6,613 bases of DNA from an uncultured Massilia sp. (lineage in GTDB: Bacteria; Pseudomonadota; Gammaproteobacteria; Burkholderiales; Burkholderiaceae), in assembly GCA_946886065.1 (NCBI GenBank), contig CAMPHU010000241.1, forward strand, positions 1 through 6,613, read 5' to 3'. The notes under the pieces are model-generated. The model worked only from the letters and a program-made list of their open reading frames with translations, was not told where the DNA came from and ran no database searches. A program made the position numbers and the translations under genes. Each line of letters opens with the position of its first letter. Position 1 is the first letter of the stretch. Below, one piece after another: positions 6,609 to 6,613 of the stretch.

Positions 6609-6613
6609 TCCGC

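Overview
The window is a compact run of flagellar genes from a high-GC, probably betaproteobacterial genome. The protein style (many Ala, Leu and Met residues, strong G/C at third codon positions) suggests Oxalobacteraceae of the Massilia/Telluria/Duganella type, but that placement is an inference and no marker gene fixes the taxon.

Layout: positions 1-5651 on the plus strand hold one tightly packed operon segment: the 3' end of fliM, then fliN, fliP, fliQ, fliR, flhB and flhA. Junctions are 0 bp (fliM/fliN), a 4-bp ATGA overlap (fliN/fliP), 18 bp (fliP/fliQ), 7 bp (fliQ/fliR), an 11-bp overlap (fliR/flhB) and a 4-bp ATGA overlap (flhB/flhA). I see no internal promoter or terminator. After flhA comes a 22-bp gap with a GC-rich hairpin. 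A convergent minus-strand gene then runs from 6552 down to 5674. Its C-terminal half resembles the FliK hook-length-control domain, and its leader contains a 25-bp tandem repeat that runs to the window edge.

How the genes work together: FliM and FliN form the cytoplasmic C-ring (rotor switch and docking site for export substrates). FliP, FliQ and FliR build the export-gate channel, FlhB wraps that gate and switches substrate class, and FlhA is the nonameric export motor and docking platform. Together these are the membrane half of the flagellar type III export apparatus. A FliK-type protein would be the natural partner of FlhB, measuring the hook and triggering the switch.

Main points of interest: (1) the order fliM-N-P-Q-R-flhB-flhA with no fliO matches lateral (Flag-2/Laf-type) flagellar clusters rather than a usual primary polar cluster; (2) FlhB carries NPEH instead of the canonical NPTH autocleavage motif; (3) the convergent gene is a short, divergent FliK-like protein; (4) the 25-bp repeat duplicates the leader and Shine-Dalgarno region of that gene. 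I found no wholly new system. The features above are variations on a known machine.
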